From: CAJBVG01 sp044337515 | GTDB lineage: Bacteria; Bacteroidota; Bacteroidia; Sphingobacteriales; Sphingobacteriaceae | NCBI GenBank assembly: GCA_044337515.1 | Contig: JBIINK010000052.1 | Span: forward strand, 1-15,199 | DNA length: 15,199 nucleotides | Reading direction: 5' to 3' | Part shown: positions 14,769 to 15,199 of the stretch, piece by piece | Layout of the letters: each line of letters opens with the position of its first letter | How positions within the stretch are numbered: position 1 is the stretch's first letter | Made by a program: the position numbers and the translations under genes | The notes under the pieces: generated by a model | What the model saw: the letters and a program-made list of their open reading frames with translations, nothing else | Databases searched by the model: none | Told to the model about the DNA's origin: nothing

Positions 14769-15199
14769 ATGATTTCCACTTCAACGCTCAAATTCTTAAA
14801 AGAACTCAAGAAAAATAATAACCGCGAATGGTTTGCGGAACACAAACACGAGTACGACGCATCGAAAGAAAATGTTGTAGTATTCGTTGCCGAAATCATC
14901 AAGCAATTATCTAAAACACTTCCCGCATACAAGGATGTTATTGCTGCTAAAACTATTGCACGCATTTATCGCGATGTACGATTCTCAAAAAATAAAGATC
15001 CTTACAAATTAAATTTCGGCATTATGCTTTCTCCAAAAGGAAGAGGTGTTGATGGTCCAGGAGTATATTTACATATACAACCAGGTGGTTGTTTTATTGG
15101 TGGTGGGTATTGGATGCCACAAGGCGAAACATTGAAAATGATTCGTCAGGAAATCGATTACAACGCGGAAGACTTCAAGAAAATTTTAAATGCAAAATC
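14769..15199 (+). CDS. DUF2461 / TIGR02453-family protein (3' partial)
   Basis: The frame is open from ATG 14769 to the window end, giving 143 complete codons of an expected 220 or so. The family is recognised from NNREWFAEHKHEYD near the start, RIYRDVRFSKNKDPYK (about 69-84) and the later segment LHIQPGGCFIGGGYWMP. These are the hallmark blocks of DUF2461, a soluble family of unknown biochemical role. It has no signal peptide or membrane helix in the visible part. A 43-nt gap with no clear promoter separates it from DUF983. A link to respiration is not supported by sequence. Confidence 0.88.
   Translation, partial: MISTSTLKFLKELKKNNNREWFAEHKHEYDASKENVVVFVAEIIKQLSKTLPAYKDVIAAKTIARIYRDVRFSKNKDPYKLNFGIMLSPKGRGVDGPGVYLHIQPGGCFIGGGYWMPQGETLKMIRQEIDYNAEDFKKILNAK

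Noticed and set aside
14693..14965. Minus-strand 90-codon frame across the DUF983/DUF2461 junction
   Set aside because: It is antisense to the conserved start of the DUF2461 gene and shows no domain or signal.

Overview
The window is a 15.2-kb stretch of a Bacteroidota chromosome. The lineage is inferred from four things: the gene order, the Bacteroidota-style protein sequences, the low G+C with TTA- and AAA-rich codon use, and the lack of Shine-Dalgarno sequences before most starts. I cannot place it below phylum. All 16 genes lie on the + strand and are packed head to tail. Most gaps are 0-40 nt and two pairs overlap, so much of the window is probably one long respiratory operon whose promoter and first gene(s) lie upstream.

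Region 1 (1-5999) holds actB (5' end cut off), actC, actD, actE and actF of Alternative Complex III. This is the quinol:electron-acceptor oxidoreductase that replaces the bc1 complex in many Bacteroidota. The pentaheme subunit actA is expected just outside the left edge. Region 2 (6009-12722) holds a heme-copper aa3-type oxidase: subunit II (coxB), subunit I (coxA), heme A synthase (ctaA), heme O synthase (ctaB), two different subunit III proteins in tandem, and subunit IV. Subunit II has CuA ligands but no fused cytochrome c domain, so electrons must reach CuA from the cytochromes of the ACIII (ActE/ActA). This fits the ACIII-aa3 supercomplex known from Flavobacterium. Region 3 (12724-14725) holds assembly-type genes: a SCO copper chaperone, a DUF420/CtaM-like membrane protein, a small exported CPMC membrane protein of unknown function, and a DUF983 zinc-ribbon membrane protein. 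Region 4 (14769 to the end) is the start of a DUF2461/TIGR02453-family gene that looks unrelated to respiration.

Together the genes encode quinol oxidation, electron transfer and oxygen reduction, with heme A synthesis and copper insertion supplied from the same cluster. The least explained features are three intergenic arrays of 7-bp repeats. Each is in register with, and overlaps, the stop codon of the gene before it. One folds into a 26-bp hairpin followed by a T-run. Other points worth checking are the unknown CPMC protein, two extra N-terminal membrane helices in subunit II, a Lys in place of the usual Glu in the CuA loop, and an Asn in place of a usually conserved His in heme A synthase. 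No RNA genes, insertion sequences or CRISPR arrays were seen.
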